A DNA stretch of 45,885 nt from Myxococcales bacterium (GTDB lineage: Bacteria > Myxococcota_A > Polyangia > Haliangiales > Haliangiaceae). The stretch covers positions 1 through 45,885 of the forward strand of contig JAAEPE010000234.1 of the NCBI GenBank assembly GCA_024222395.1, in the 5' to 3' direction. Numbering within the stretch: position 1 is the stretch's first letter; every line of letters starts with the position of its first letter. The notes beneath the pieces are model-generated. The model made no database searches and was not told the DNA's origin. It was given only the letters and a program-made list of their open reading frames with translations. Positions 1 through 9,639 of the stretch are shown in pieces. The position numbers and the translations under genes were made by a program.

Positions 1-2
1 AC

Positions 3-653
3 GAGCTGCTCTCGTACCCCAATCAGCACGATCAAACGATGTATGCAACCGTCGAGCAAGCCTTCAACATGGGAGCAATATCGGTCGGCGCCACGGTGTA
101 CTGGGGGTCCGAAGATTCCCGACGCCAACTTCTAGAGATCTCCGAGGCCTTTGCGCGCGCACACGAATTGGGCATGTTCACTGTGCTCTGGTGCTACGTG
201 CGCAACAATGCGTTTAAAACAGGGACTGCCGACCACGCCACATCAGCCGACCTCACAGGGCAGGCAAATCACCTGGGTGTAACGATCCAAGCGGACATCA
301 TCAAGCAGAAGCTTCCTACTGGCAACGGCGGCTACACAGACCCCGAGCTCCCAGGACTCGGCAAGACCCACGACAAGGTCTACAGCGAACTCACCAGCCC
401 TCACCCCATCGACCTAACCCGCTACCAGGTCGCAAACTGCTACATGGGCCGCGCCGGCCTTATCAATAGCGGTGGCGCCTCTGGTGACAATGATCTGCAG
501 GACGCCGTCACGACGGCCGTCATCAACAAGCGCGCCGGCGGAATGGGTCTCATCAGCGGACGCAAAGCCTTTCAGAAGCCTACGAAGGACGGTGTCGCAC
601 TTCTCAATGCGATTCAAAACGTCTACCTCTGCGACGGCATCACAATTGCCTAG
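3..653 (+). CDS. fbaB: Class I fructose-bisphosphate aldolase, DhnA/FbaB type (3' part)
   Basis: Glycolytic/gluconeogenic cytosolic enzyme cleaving fructose-1,6-bisphosphate to dihydroxyacetone phosphate and glyceraldehyde-3-phosphate through a Schiff base. The reading frame is already open at the left edge of the window, so the 5' part, roughly the first 130-140 residues judged by E. coli FbaB, is missing. Visible conserved blocks match the archaeal/FbaB family almost word for word: [39 protein letters not shown] (the Schiff-base lysine lies here in the family), [18 protein letters not shown] and [17 protein letters not shown]. The C-terminus DGITIA parallels the family end, so the 3' end is complete. 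A strong intrinsic terminator follows at 676-715. The match leaves little doubt about family; the true start lies outside the window. Confidence 0.95.
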   Translation, partial: ELLSYPNQHDQTMYATVEQAFNMGAISVGATVYWGSEDSRRQLLEISEAFARAHELGMFTVLWCYVRNNAFKTGTADHATSADLTGQANHLGVTIQADIIKQKLPTGNGGYTDPELPGLGKTHDKVYSELTSPHPIDLTRYQVANCYMGRAGLINSGGASGDNDLQDAVTTAVINKRAGGMGLISGRKAFQKPTKDGVALLNAIQNVYLCDGITIA

Positions 654-675
654 CAGTCCCACCTCGTAGGCGTCC

Positions 676-715
676 GAGCCCCTTCCTGCAATCTCGGAGG
701 GGCTCAGTCTTTTCT
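676..715 (+). terminator. Intrinsic terminator of fbaB
   Basis: GAGCCCCTTCC (676-686) pairs with GGAGGGGCTC (696-705) with one bulged T, and is followed by the T-rich tract AGTCTTTTCT. It lies 23 bases after the fbaB stop. Confidence 0.8.
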
Positions 716-733
716 GATAATACTCACGGCAAG

Positions 734-2018
734 ATGCGGCTTGGAGAGCTTCTGGTGGGAACGGGGATGTAACCCCGGAGCAAGTGCACGAGGCACTGAG
801 CCGACAGATTCTTCACGGCGGCAGGCTTGGCTCCAATCTCGTTGAATTGGGAGCCATTACGATGGAGCAGTTGGCCCACGGACTGGGACGACAGCATCAA
901 TTCCCACCGGCTCTAGACCGTCGAGCGAAAAGAATGACCGAGGACGGTGAGTTCTGATTTTTCGAGTGCAAGGCGCGAATGAGGATTTTGCCGGGGCAAA
1001 TGACGAAATGAGCAATGCTTCAATCGGGAAAGCAGGACCATTAAACCGATCATTGTATACGCTCGGCGGTCTAGAGAGGCACTACGCAAAGCTCGATCGA
1101 ACGCTGGCAGCCCAACTCGGCGCCGAACTGGCCGCAGCCTGGCACGCCGTTCAGCTGGGACGGGCTGGCCAAAACGGCGAACACGTTGCCATCGCGACGA
1201 CGGATCCATTCATTCCCGACGTAGTTCAAGAACTACAGTCCATCTTCGATGCTGAGATCATTCAGGCGATTGCTCCGGGAATGCGTCTCCTGTATTGGCT
1301 CGAGCAAATCTAAGGCATCGATCGAATCAATCGCTTCAAGCGCGTTGACCATCGTGTAAGGACAGCAACAGGCAACTTCGTAGAGCAAGAGTCTGGTGCC
1401 GAGCGCAGAGGCTATGTGCACGCTCTCACCGAGGGAGGAGAGATAACTGACTCGAGCCCACTCGCGCGCATCGCTGTAAAACGCGTCGCCGTTCCGTTGA
1501 GCGGGGAGATCGAGATCTCCATGGATGCGGGGGATCCCGAGAACTACATGCGGGCGATTCGTCAAGCGACGAGTCGATCCCGCATGTCCGACCTCGTGAG
1601 CCATCTGCTCGAACATGGATTCGACAACGTGTTCTCTGCCGGCATGCTCTTGCTCGTGCGCGAGGAACTCTTGGTCGGGTGGAAGGGGTTCATCCGCGGA
1701 GCGCCTGAGAAGAGCGTGGACACGCTAGCGATTCCCTTAAGCGCTCTCTCAATGTTGCAAGCTCCATGCGCCAGCCGCGATTCCTTCTTTGGATTCCCCG
1801 AGACGCCGGCGAGCATCGAGCAACAATTGTGGCACTACCTTGGCGAACCGCAGCGAGAGATCGCCATCTTGCCGGTGGAGGTCAACGAGAAACTCACCTG
1901 CATGCTCTATGTGCAGAGTAGTGGCCAGATTCCCGCAGAACGGACGGGAACCTTGGGCGAACTCACCCGAAGCATCTCCTCCTGTCTGCCCCGGTTAGTG
2001 CGCAACGCGGGCCGCTGA
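734..2018 (+). pseudogene. MshEN-domain (GspE N-terminal-like) protein gene, disrupted by three lesions
   Basis: Three separated stretches join into one protein. It starts MRLGELLVGTGM at 734, goes on in another frame from 769 (VTPEQVHEALSRQ...GRLGSNLVELGAITMEQLA), and after an inserted element (913-1074) continues ERHYAKLDRTLAAQLGAELA...AIATTDPF...IAPGMRLLYWLEQI. The N-terminal ~150 residues have the look of the MshEN / type II secretion ATPase N-terminal fold; the C-terminal ~200 residues (EGGEITDSSPLARIAVKRVAV ... LLVGWKGFIRG) resemble the GAF-like second half of similar myxobacterial proteins. Lesions: one base lost near 769 (TGM then TAA instead of TGMVTPE), the 162-bp element, and TAA at 1311-1313 where a Tyr codon is expected. 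The frame from 1314 to the stop at 2018 is otherwise intact. Family function is unclear; it lacks a secretion ATPase core. Confidence 0.8.
913..1074 (+). mobile_element. MITE-like element, copy 1 (inside the MshEN gene)
   Basis: A 162-bp unit bounded by CTAG on both sides. A second copy of exactly the same length lies inverted at 13351-13512, differing at about 9 positions. The ends are imperfect inverted repeats of about 28 bp (left begins CTAGACCGTCGAGCG, right, reversed, CTAGACCGCCGAGCG). The flanking gene reads PAL before and ERHY after; removing 158 bp (element plus one CTAG) restores one continuous frame, which shows insertion with a 4-bp CTAG target duplication. It has no transposase. 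It contains a short frame (QGANEDFAGANDEMSNA) that is shared with copy 2, but copy 2's ATG is ATT here. CTAG/YTAR 4-bp targets are known for the IS5 group, so an IS5-type transposase in trans is a guess. Confidence 0.85.
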
Positions 2019-2076
2019 GGCCACTAGGCCGCCTGACCGCTTGACCCAGGGCCTAGAGCTTTGCGAGATTTGCCCT

Positions 2077-2256
2077 GTGAGCAGCCACGGTTCCGATAGC
2101 GACAAGCGCCACCGCCACGATGTCGGTGACGTCTCCCACGGGGCGGAGTCCCAAGAACAGATCACCCGGGCCGTGCAATACACCCTCGCATTTTGCGTAA
2201 TTGCCAGCGCCTTGCTCGTAGTCTATGCGCTTTTGGCCAGCGCCGGCACTCTTTAG
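2077..2256 (+). CDS. Possible small single-pass membrane protein (59 aa)
   Basis: Unrecognised. A GTG at 2077 opens a 59-codon frame (the frame is also open upstream to a TTG at 2041). The first half is hydrophilic and His/Asp-rich (SDSDKRHRHDVGDVSHGAES) and the second half is one clear hydrophobic helix (YTLAFCVIASALLVVYALLA), ending six residues later. It lies between the MshEN pseudogene and dnaG, on the same strand. No good ribosome site is visible. It may be a real membrane peptide or chance; the helix and position argue for it, the weak start against it. Confidence 0.35.
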   Translation: MSSHGSDSDKRHRHDVGDVSHGAESQEQITRAVQYTLAFCVIASALLVVYALLASAGTL

Positions 2257-2304
2257 CGGGAGCGTAGGCGAGCGGCGTTTGCCACCTCTAGTAAGCTATG
2301 GGCC

Positions 2305-4104
2305 ATGGGCCTAATACCCGACGAGACGATCTCGGAGATTCGCGAGCGCGCGGACATCGTCGCAGTCATCGGACAACACGTCGAGCTCAAGAAGGCCGGC
2401 ACAAACCACAAAGGTCTGTGTCCCTTCCACCAAGAAAAGTCGCCATCGTTTAGCGTCAATGGCAGCAAGGGCTTCTACTACTGCTTCGGCTGCCAACAAA
2501 AGGGCGATGTCTTTAGCTTCGTTATGGAGTACGAGGGCAAGAGTTTTGTCGAGGCGGCAGAGTCGTTGGCGGGACAACTCGGCATCATCATTCCCGAGAC
2601 AGGGGTATCCTCAGAACAAACGGCCTTGCGTCGCAGTGAGAAGAGCCAGATGCTCGAGATCAACGAACTCGCCACAGAGTTTTTCCGAGCGCAACTATTG
2701 GGACCGGGGGGCGAAAAAGGGCGCAGCTACCTTGAGGAACGCGGCATAGGCGCCGAGCAAAGCGAAGCGTTCCAACTAGGCTACGTCCCCGAAGAGTGGC
2801 AGCTGCTCACAGACTTCTTACAAGCCCGCGGCGCGGACCTTCAAGTCGCAGAGCGGCTTGGGCTACTCAAACGCAACAAGAGCAACCGTCACTACGATTT
2901 CTTTCGAGACAGGCTGGTTTGCCCAATAGCCAATACAAGCGGAGATATCGTTGGCTTCTCCGCAAGGTCACTGGCCACCGGTGACGCGGCAGCCAAGGCC
3001 GGCGGCAAGTATGTCAACTCCGCCGAGAGCGCGCTCTACAAAAAGTCGAAACAGCTCTTTGGTATTTTCCAAGCGCGAGACGCATTTCGCACGGCGGGCT
3101 ACGCCATTTTGGTTGAAGGAAACTTCGATGTAATTCACCTCCACGAGCATGGCTTCGGTCAAGCCATCGCGCCATTGGGCACCGCGTTTACCGACGAGCA
3201 GGCACTGCGCATCAAGCGCCTCGTTGGCCAGGCAATCCTGCTCTATGACGGTGACCGTGCGGGCCGAGCCGCAACCCTGAAAGCACTGCAGGTATTACTG
3301 GCCCAGGATGTTTCGGTGAAAATTGCCACTCTTCCGAACGGGGAAGATCCTGATAGCCTCGTTGGGCGAGAGGGGCCAGAGGCTCTCAGTCAGTTGCTCT
3401 CCCGAGCCCAGCCCGCCATTGAGTACTTCATCCACGAGGTTTGGGTACGTGCCGATCGCAGTACCGAGGGCCGAGCCAGAACTCTGAACGAAGCAGCTCA
3501 AGTCCTCAGAAGTATTTCCGATCCAACACAACGTGACTTTGCGGTGGGAACGTTGGCGACCGCCCTGGGCGTGGATGAGGCAACACTTCGCCGCGGTCTG
3601 CGTCGAGCGCTACAAAACCTACGCGAACGCCAGTCATCCCACAAAAACCCACAGCGGCCCCAAGGGGCGCCAACACCTGACAATGGCAATAACAATGGTG
3701 AGATCGCACCTAGGAGGCCGCCTCCCGAGCTACAGCTTGATATCATTTGCATCCTTGCAGAGTTTCCTGAGCTTCTCGCCGAAGCTGAGACTCAAGACGT
3801 ACTTTCCTATCTAACCGACATGAGACTTAGAGATATGTACACGGCGGCCAAAGAGGGGCAACCCATGCTTTCGGTCACGGACGACCCGGGCATAGCGAGA
3901 GCTCTACTATCCGGCGCCTTTGCCGGAGTCACGAGTCCATCTCATTGTCTCTCAGAAGCAGCCGGCACACTCAAATCGGCACAGCGGAAGAAAGAGTTGG
4001 CAGGGCTACAGAAGAAGATCGAAGAAGCAGGGCGACGAGGAGACTCGGAGCTCGAACGGCAGCTTATCCGCGAAATTATGCTCCTTAGAAAACAGGTCGA
4101 CTAA
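2305..4104 (+). CDS. dnaG: DNA primase
   Basis: Makes RNA primers at the replication fork together with the DnaB helicase. At 599 residues it has the usual length. The N-terminal CHC2 zinc finger is complete (C39, H42, C60, C63; CPFHQEKSPSFSV ... FYYCFGC). The Toprim catalytic core follows, with the acidic residue E271 in LVEGNFDVIHLHEHG and the DGD pair D315/D317 in ILLYDGDRAGRAA. The ~170-residue C-terminal part, after a Pro/Asn-rich linker near residues 445-475, is the expected helicase-binding region. The ATG at 2305 is followed directly by the family-typical IPDETISEIRERADIV. The stop is 6 bases before rpoD, the classic macromolecular synthesis operon pairing; rpsU is absent upstream. 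Confidence 0.97.
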   Translation: MGLIPDETISEIRERADIVAVIGQHVELKKAGTNHKGLCPFHQEKSPSFSVNGSKGFYYCFGCQQKGDVFSFVMEYEGKSFVEAAESLAGQLGIIIPETGVSSEQTALRRSEKSQMLEINELATEFFRAQLLGPGGEKGRSYLEERGIGAEQSEAFQLGYVPEEWQLLTDFLQARGADLQVAERLGLLKRNKSNRHYDFFRDRLVCPIANTSGDIVGFSARSLATGDAAAKAGGKYVNSAESALYKKSKQLFGIFQARDAFRTAGYAILVEGNFDVIHLHEHGFGQAIAPLGTAFTDEQALRIKRLVGQAILLYDGDRAGRAATLKALQVLLAQDVSVKIATLPNGEDPDSLVGREGPEALSQLLSRAQPAIEYFIHEVWVRADRSTEGRARTLNEAAQVLRSISDPTQRDFAVGTLATALGVDEATLRRGLRRALQNLRERQSSHKNPQRPQGAPTPDNGNNNGEIAPRRPPPELQLDIICILAEFPELLAEAETQDVLSYLTDMRLRDMYTAAKEGQPMLSVTDDPGIARALLSGAFAGVTSPSHCLSEAAGTLKSAQRKKELAGLQKKIEEAGRRGDSELERQLIREIMLLRKQVD

Positions 4105-4110
4105 AGAATT

Positions 4111-6117
<2,007 letters not shown>

Positions 6118-6167
6118 GAACCAAAGTGCTCGTGCCAGACAAGTCTGTTTGACACCAAACCTTCTAG

Positions 6168-6190
6168 CGCCTGCTGAGCTGAGGCAGGCG
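6168..6190 (+). terminator. Hairpin after rpoD
   Basis: CGCCTGC (6168-6174) and GCAGGCG (6184-6190) form a perfect 7-bp stem with a 9-base loop; TTGGTATTTC follows. It lies 50 bases after the rpoD stop and is probably the dnaG-rpoD terminator, although the T-tract is interrupted. Confidence 0.55.
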
Positions 6191-6218
6191 TTGGTATTTC
6201 GCCCGTTTGGGGCCCCGG

Positions 6219-6237
6219 CCTGGTGTTTCACACCAGG
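6219..6237. terminator. Second hairpin between rpoD and the lipoprotein gene
   Basis: CCTGGTG-TTTCA-CACCAGG, a perfect 7-bp stem only 4 bases beyond the stop of the converging minus-strand gene. The T-tract is poor on both strands, so termination is inferred from position. Confidence 0.4.
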
Positions 6238-6240
6238 ATT

Positions 6241-6756
6241 CTAGTAGTCCGGCCGCGGGGCCGTGTCGGCAGCTGGCGCAGTGGTTGCCGAGGCCTGCTC
6301 CCGCCAACCATTCCAGTCCCCGCCCCGGTCCTGGTTGCTCGTCCACCAGCGCCCAGTGAATGAGCCGCCCTGCGGATCGAAGACCAGGTAGCCGGCTCCC
6401 CGCAGAGGAGTCCCGGTTGACGGCTCTTCCCAGCTGAAGTTTAGTACGTTGCCGCCGGCCTTGCCGGAAAAATAGCCTATGACTTCTTGTCCGTCCCGCT
6501 CGTAGAGCCACACGCCCTCTAGAGCATCGCTTCCAGCCGCCAGGTTTGGGACCAGTTTGACTGCGCCGAAGTTGCTCTTCCAGAGACCGTGAACCACTGA
6601 AGGATCCATCGGTTGTGAGGCGGGGGCCTTGGGAGCAGGAGCTGCCCCTGGGGTGCCACCGTAGTTCGCTGGCGGGCTATTTGAGCACGAGGAGCTGGAA
6701 GCCAGGGCAATTGCGGAGGCCGAGAGGAGAAGGAGGAGCCGTACGAAGGCTTGCAT
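6241..6756 (-). CDS. Putative lipoprotein, unknown function
   Basis: 171 residues. The N-terminus MQAFVRLLLLLSASAIALAS followed by SSSC looks like a signal peptide with a weak lipobox, then a Pro/Ala-rich tether (PPANYGGTPGAAPAPKAP). The mature domain of about 110 residues (HGLWKSNFGAVKLVP, LEGVWLY, IGYFSGK, FSWEEP, GAGYLVFDPQGGSFTGRWW) has alternating hydrophobic, Gly and Trp residues suggesting a small beta-barrel such as a lipocalin-like fold; this is inference. I do not recognise a named family. It converges on rpoD and ends 4 bases from a hairpin. Confidence 0.7.
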   Translation of the reverse strand: MQAFVRLLLLLSASAIALASSSSCSNSPPANYGGTPGAAPAPKAPASQPMDPSVVHGLWKSNFGAVKLVPNLAAGSDALEGVWLYERDGQEVIGYFSGKAGGNVLNFSWEEPSTGTPLRGAGYLVFDPQGGSFTGRWWTSNQDRGGDWNGWREQASATTAPAADTAPRPDY

Positions 6757-6832
6757 CGTCGGAAAGTTAGCATGGCCTAGGACTCACTGCCGTTGCAAAT
6801 GCCACGTTCAGCGAGTAACTTGGCGCTCCGCG

Positions 6833-6907
<75 letters not shown>

Positions 6908-6979
6908 CTACTACTCTCCATACCAAGTACCGTCTTTGACAACCCCCATATCACAATCCTCAAGAATCTCGGAGAAGCT

Positions 6980-7717
6980 GTGAAAGAACAACTGCGCCTA
7001 CTGCAGCAACTGCAGGACATCGACACTCAAACAAAGGAGATTCAATTGACTATCGAGCAGGTGCCAGCACAGCTCGCACCAGCCAAGAACGATCTAGAGA
7101 AGCTTGCGAGCATGCTCATCATTGAGCGGCAACAACTCGCCGACACGGAAGCGTGGCGTGCGGAGCAAGAAGACATCGTCAATCGCGAAGAAGAAGCACT
7201 CAAGAATGCCAAGGCCAAACTGCAAGAGGCCAAAAACGCCCGCGACTTTGGTGCAGCTAGCCGCGAAATCGACAACAAGAAGCGCAGCATTCACGATCGT
7301 GAGCAGGAGATCCTCAAGGTCTACGAAGCTCTCGAGGTGGGTCGCACCAAGCTGACCGGGCACGAGGAAGACGTCGAAAAATTGCGGGCACACGTCGAAG
7401 GCGAGGAAGCCAAATTCGCAGACACCCTCAAAGAGCTCAAGGAGAAGGTTGCTTCGGCCGCTGCTGGACGTCCCGCAGTTGAGGGAGCCATCGATAAGAC
7501 TCTTCTCAAGCGCTACAACACAGTAATGCACAGGCGCGGCACGGCAGTCGTCGAGGTGCGTGACGGCGTTTGCCAGGGTTGTCACATGTCTCTTGCGCCA
7601 CAGCTCGCCATTCAGGTCGCACGGGGCGAGAGCATTCAATCCTGCCGACAATGCAATCGGCTTCTCTTCGTTCCCGAGGCGCCTACAGCAGAGGGCGAAG
7701 AGTCGCAAGCAAGCTAG
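6980..7717 (+). CDS. Coiled-coil protein with C4 zinc ribbon (COG1579/DUF164 family)
   Basis: 245 residues with the GTG at 6980 as start, preceded by GGAG; a longer upstream frame would run into the tRNA and is not credible. Residues ~1-180 are an almost unbroken coiled coil (LLQQLQDIDTQTKEIQLTIE, NARDFGAASREIDNKKRSIH). Near the end comes a zinc ribbon with two CxxC pairs (CQGCHMSL ... CRQCNRLLF). This matches the family typified by CT398/CdsZ-like proteins, of uncertain function; partners reported for some members are secretion and sigma-54 components, which cannot be judged here. It lies between a tRNA and the RNase P RNA on the same strand and may share a transcript with rnpB. Confidence 0.88.
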   Translation: MKEQLRLLQQLQDIDTQTKEIQLTIEQVPAQLAPAKNDLEKLASMLIIERQQLADTEAWRAEQEDIVNREEEALKNAKAKLQEAKNARDFGAASREIDNKKRSIHDREQEILKVYEALEVGRTKLTGHEEDVEKLRAHVEGEEAKFADTLKELKEKVASAAAGRPAVEGAIDKTLLKRYNTVMHRRGTAVVEVRDGVCQGCHMSLAPQLAIQVARGESIQSCRQCNRLLFVPEAPTAEGEESQAS

Positions 7718-7744
7718 AGTGTTTGCTTGTCTGTTCTAAACAGC

Positions 7745-7756
7745 TTGTCTAGACAA
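7745..7756. promoter_or_regulatory. Palindrome upstream of rnpB
   Basis: TTGTCTAGACAA is a perfect 12-bp palindrome lying 15 bases before the presumed 5' end of RNase P RNA. It might be an operator or simply part of the promoter region; no -10/-35 pair stands out. Confidence 0.3.
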
Positions 7757-7771
7757 TTTTGGTTGTTTGTT

Positions 7772-8142
7772 GGAGTAACTAAGGTGATCGCGTTGGTCTT
7801 TGAACTTGTTCCTAGGCCCACGAGGAAAGTCCGAGCTTCATAGGGCGTGGTGCTGGCTAACGGCCAGTCGGGGCGACCCGAAGGAAAGTGCCACAGAAAG
7901 TAAACCGCCCAGTTCGCTGGGTAAGGGTGAAAGGGTGCTGGTAAGAGCGCACCGCTTGTCTGGTGACAGACAAGGCATGGCAAACCCCACTTGAAGCAAG
8001 ACCAGATAGGAGTCGCGTGACCCGCGCTACAAGCTCCGGGTTGGTTGCACGAGCCAAGCAGCAATGCTTGGCCTAGAGGAATGATCACCACCGGCCGCGG
8101 GTAACCAGAGCCGGTACAGAACTCGGCTTACTGGTTACTCCG
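7772..8142 (+). ncRNA. rnpB: RNase P RNA, bacterial class A
   Basis: Catalytic RNA of RNase P that trims tRNA 5' leaders. The signatures of the universal core are all present in order: GAGGAAAGTCC near 7820, GTGCCACAGAAA near 7888, GGGTGAAAGGGTGCTGGTAA near 7925, GGCATGGCAAACCCCA near 7975, and AGAGGAATGATCACC near 8075. The 5' GGAGTAACT can pair (helix P1) with the 3' GGTTACTCC, which sets the ends at about 7772 and 8141-8142, a length of ~370 nt that is normal for type A. Two tandem hairpins follow immediately. The 3' 15 nt overlap, antisense, the stop of the converging glycosyltransferase gene. Confidence 0.95.
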
Positions 8143-9006
8143 ACAAGCAGCCGCTTTATTGAGACGGGCGCCAAACGAGTTTGGCACCGGTCTCAATAAC
8201 GCTCGCTTCACGAGCGTTTCTGTTTCGCGCCTGCGGCACTGTTGCTGGCGTTTCACGTCAGCGTTCTGGGGCTGTGCTGCTGCGAGGCTGTAGCGGCCTC
8301 GTTTGAAGTTCCACCCAATTGTGGCGAATTCGCGCGCTACGTTGAGAAAGTCGCGCACCGGGCTAATCCGCGAACGTTCGTCGTCGCTCCAAACGACACC
8401 GTATTCCCCAATTGAGAAACCTAGCTCCGAGGCCAGGGCCAAGACTTCGAGGTCGAAGGCCCAACCGTCTATCGTGGCCTGCGAGAACGTGGCGATTGCT
8501 GCCTCGGCCGAGAATGCCTTGAACCCGCACTGGGTGTCGTTGATGCCGACAACCAGCGAACGCTGAATGATGCGATTCGCGAAGCGGCTCCAAGCAACGC
8601 GCCACCCCGGTTGGGCGGTCGTCGTTTTCGAACCTTTCGCATAGCGCGAACCAACCGCGATGTCGACGTTGCCAGAAAGAACCGGAGCAACTAGCTTCGG
8701 CATCTCCCCAGCGGGCATCGAGCCATCAGCATCACACATGAGCCGTACCACCCCTTCGGCAGCAAGCATGCCGACGCGCACTGCGTGGCCCTTGCCGCGA
8801 TTTTCGAGACACGAGAGGCAACGCACTGCGGGCATCTCCAGGCCCAGCGCCCCAACCAGGGCAACCGTGCCATCTGTGGACCCATCGTCGACTACGAGAA
8901 TCTCGTAACGGATTCCCTGGCGTTGCAGGAAACCATCGACCTCACGCAAGGTCGGTGCGATGCGCTGTTCTTCGTTGAAGGCGGGAATGATGATACTGAG
9001 TTCCAT
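8128..9006 (-). CDS. Glycosyltransferase family 2, dolichyl-phosphate glucosyltransferase-like
   Basis: 292 residues. The GT-A fold blocks are clear: SIIIPAFNEEQRI at the N-terminus, VVDDGSTDGT at about 40-48, the metal-binding DADGS at about 92, RGKGHAVRVGML, and the acceptor region NDTQCGFKAF and DGWAFDLEVLAL. This pattern fits ALG5/GtrB-like enzymes that move a hexose from a nucleotide sugar to a polyprenyl phosphate on the inner membrane face; no trailing membrane helices are present. It starts with ATG 22 bases after a gtrA-like gene with AGAGGA as ribosome site, so the pair probably makes and flips a lipid-linked sugar. The last ~50 residues are low-complexity and read through the rnpB terminator antisense. 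Confidence 0.88.
   Translation of the reverse strand: MELSIIIPAFNEEQRIAPTLREVDGFLQRQGIRYEILVVDDGSTDGTVALVGALGLEMPAVRCLSCLENRGKGHAVRVGMLAAEGVVRLMCDADGSMPAGEMPKLVAPVLSGNVDIAVGSRYAKGSKTTTAQPGWRVAWSRFANRIIQRSLVVGINDTQCGFKAFSAEAAIATFSQATIDGWAFDLEVLALASELGFSIGEYGVVWSDDERSRISPVRDFLNVAREFATIGWNFKRGRYSLAAAQPQNADVKRQQQCRRRETETLVKRALLRPVPNSFGARLNKAAACRSNQ
8156..8225 (+). terminator. Double hairpin terminator of rnpB
   Basis: First a long stem, TTATTGAGAC (8156-8165) with GTCTCAATAA (8190-8199), further extended by GGCGCCAAAC/TTTGGCACC. Then AACGCTCG-CTTCA-CGAGCGTT (8198-8218) with the tail TCTGTTT, a textbook intrinsic terminator. The two hairpins share two bases, so they are alternatives or fold in sequence. 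The minus strand of the whole region is also the 3' end of the glycosyltransferase frame. Confidence 0.85.
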
Positions 9007-9028
9007 GGCTTTGTCCTCTTGCTCGGGG

Positions 9029-9424
9029 TTAGGGATGAGCGACTTTGAATACGAGTCGTGATTGCACCGGATAGCTCCAGCACACGAAGAGAGCGATTGC
9101 AGCCAGAGCCTTTGCCGCGAGATAGGGAACGCCGAGCCCTACGCTGAGCGCCTGCACCGAGAGGGCCGTCCCGAGAGCGGAGCCGAAAGCGACCAGGGCG
9201 AAGCCGGATAGCTGAGGACAGCGAATGGGGCTCGGGTCGCGAAATGCCCAGAACTTGTTGATGGCAAAGCTGGCAATAGCACCGGTTGAGGCGGCCAGAA
9301 ACGCTGCGATTGCCACGGGTACTTGTAGGGCTTCAACCAGGATAAGCAGCATGATCACGTCGACTACCGACGCGGCTACCCCTGAGCAACCAACTCGCAA
9401 CATGCGTTTCCTTCGAAGGCTCAC
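9029..9424 (-). CDS. GtrA-like membrane protein
   Basis: 131 residues from a GTG at 9424 (an ATG at 9403, giving MLRVGCSGVAAS, is equally possible). Four hydrophobic helices: ~12-32 (VAASVVDVIMLLILVEAL), ~36-52 (VAIAAFLAASTGAIASFA), ~70-90 and ~95-115. The segment FAINKFWAFRDPS after helix 2 is the hallmark of the GtrA family (NF.W.F). GtrA-type proteins are thought to flip polyprenyl-phosphate-linked sugars across the inner membrane. It is the first gene of a two-gene unit with the following family 2 glycosyltransferase, which fits that role. Divergent from typA. Confidence 0.85.
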   Translation of the reverse strand: MSLRRKRMLRVGCSGVAASVVDVIMLLILVEALQVPVAIAAFLAASTGAIASFAINKFWAFRDPSPIRCPQLSGFALVAFGSALGTALSVQALSVGLGVPYLAAKALAAIALFVCWSYPVQSRLVFKVAHP

Positions 9425-9474
9425 GCCGAATCTCTAAAGCACTCTCTATGCCATCATATATTTTCAGCAGGTTA

Positions 9475-9491
9475 GCTCAGCTCCACTGAGC
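9475..9491. promoter_or_regulatory. Inverted repeat between gtrA-like gene and typA
   Basis: GCTCAG-CTCCA-CTGAGC lies in the 215-bp space between two divergent genes. It could be an operator or the end of a leader hairpin. I could not pick convincing promoter boxes for either gene. Confidence 0.3.
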
Positions 9492-9639
9492 AACATTAAC
9501 CACCTTCTGTCAAAGCTTGCACAGGCTGACAGGTCTATCGCGATTGGTATCGGTAATTACTGCGCTCGGTGGTATAGAGCCGCGCCGGCGCCCAACAGGC
9601 CGCCGAGCCCACTTAAACACCGAAAAAGTAGTAGTCCAA

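Noticed and set aside
966..1313. 115-codon plus-strand frame starting in the mobile element
   Set aside because: It is the element's end joined to the middle of the broken MshEN gene; the product would be an accident of insertion.
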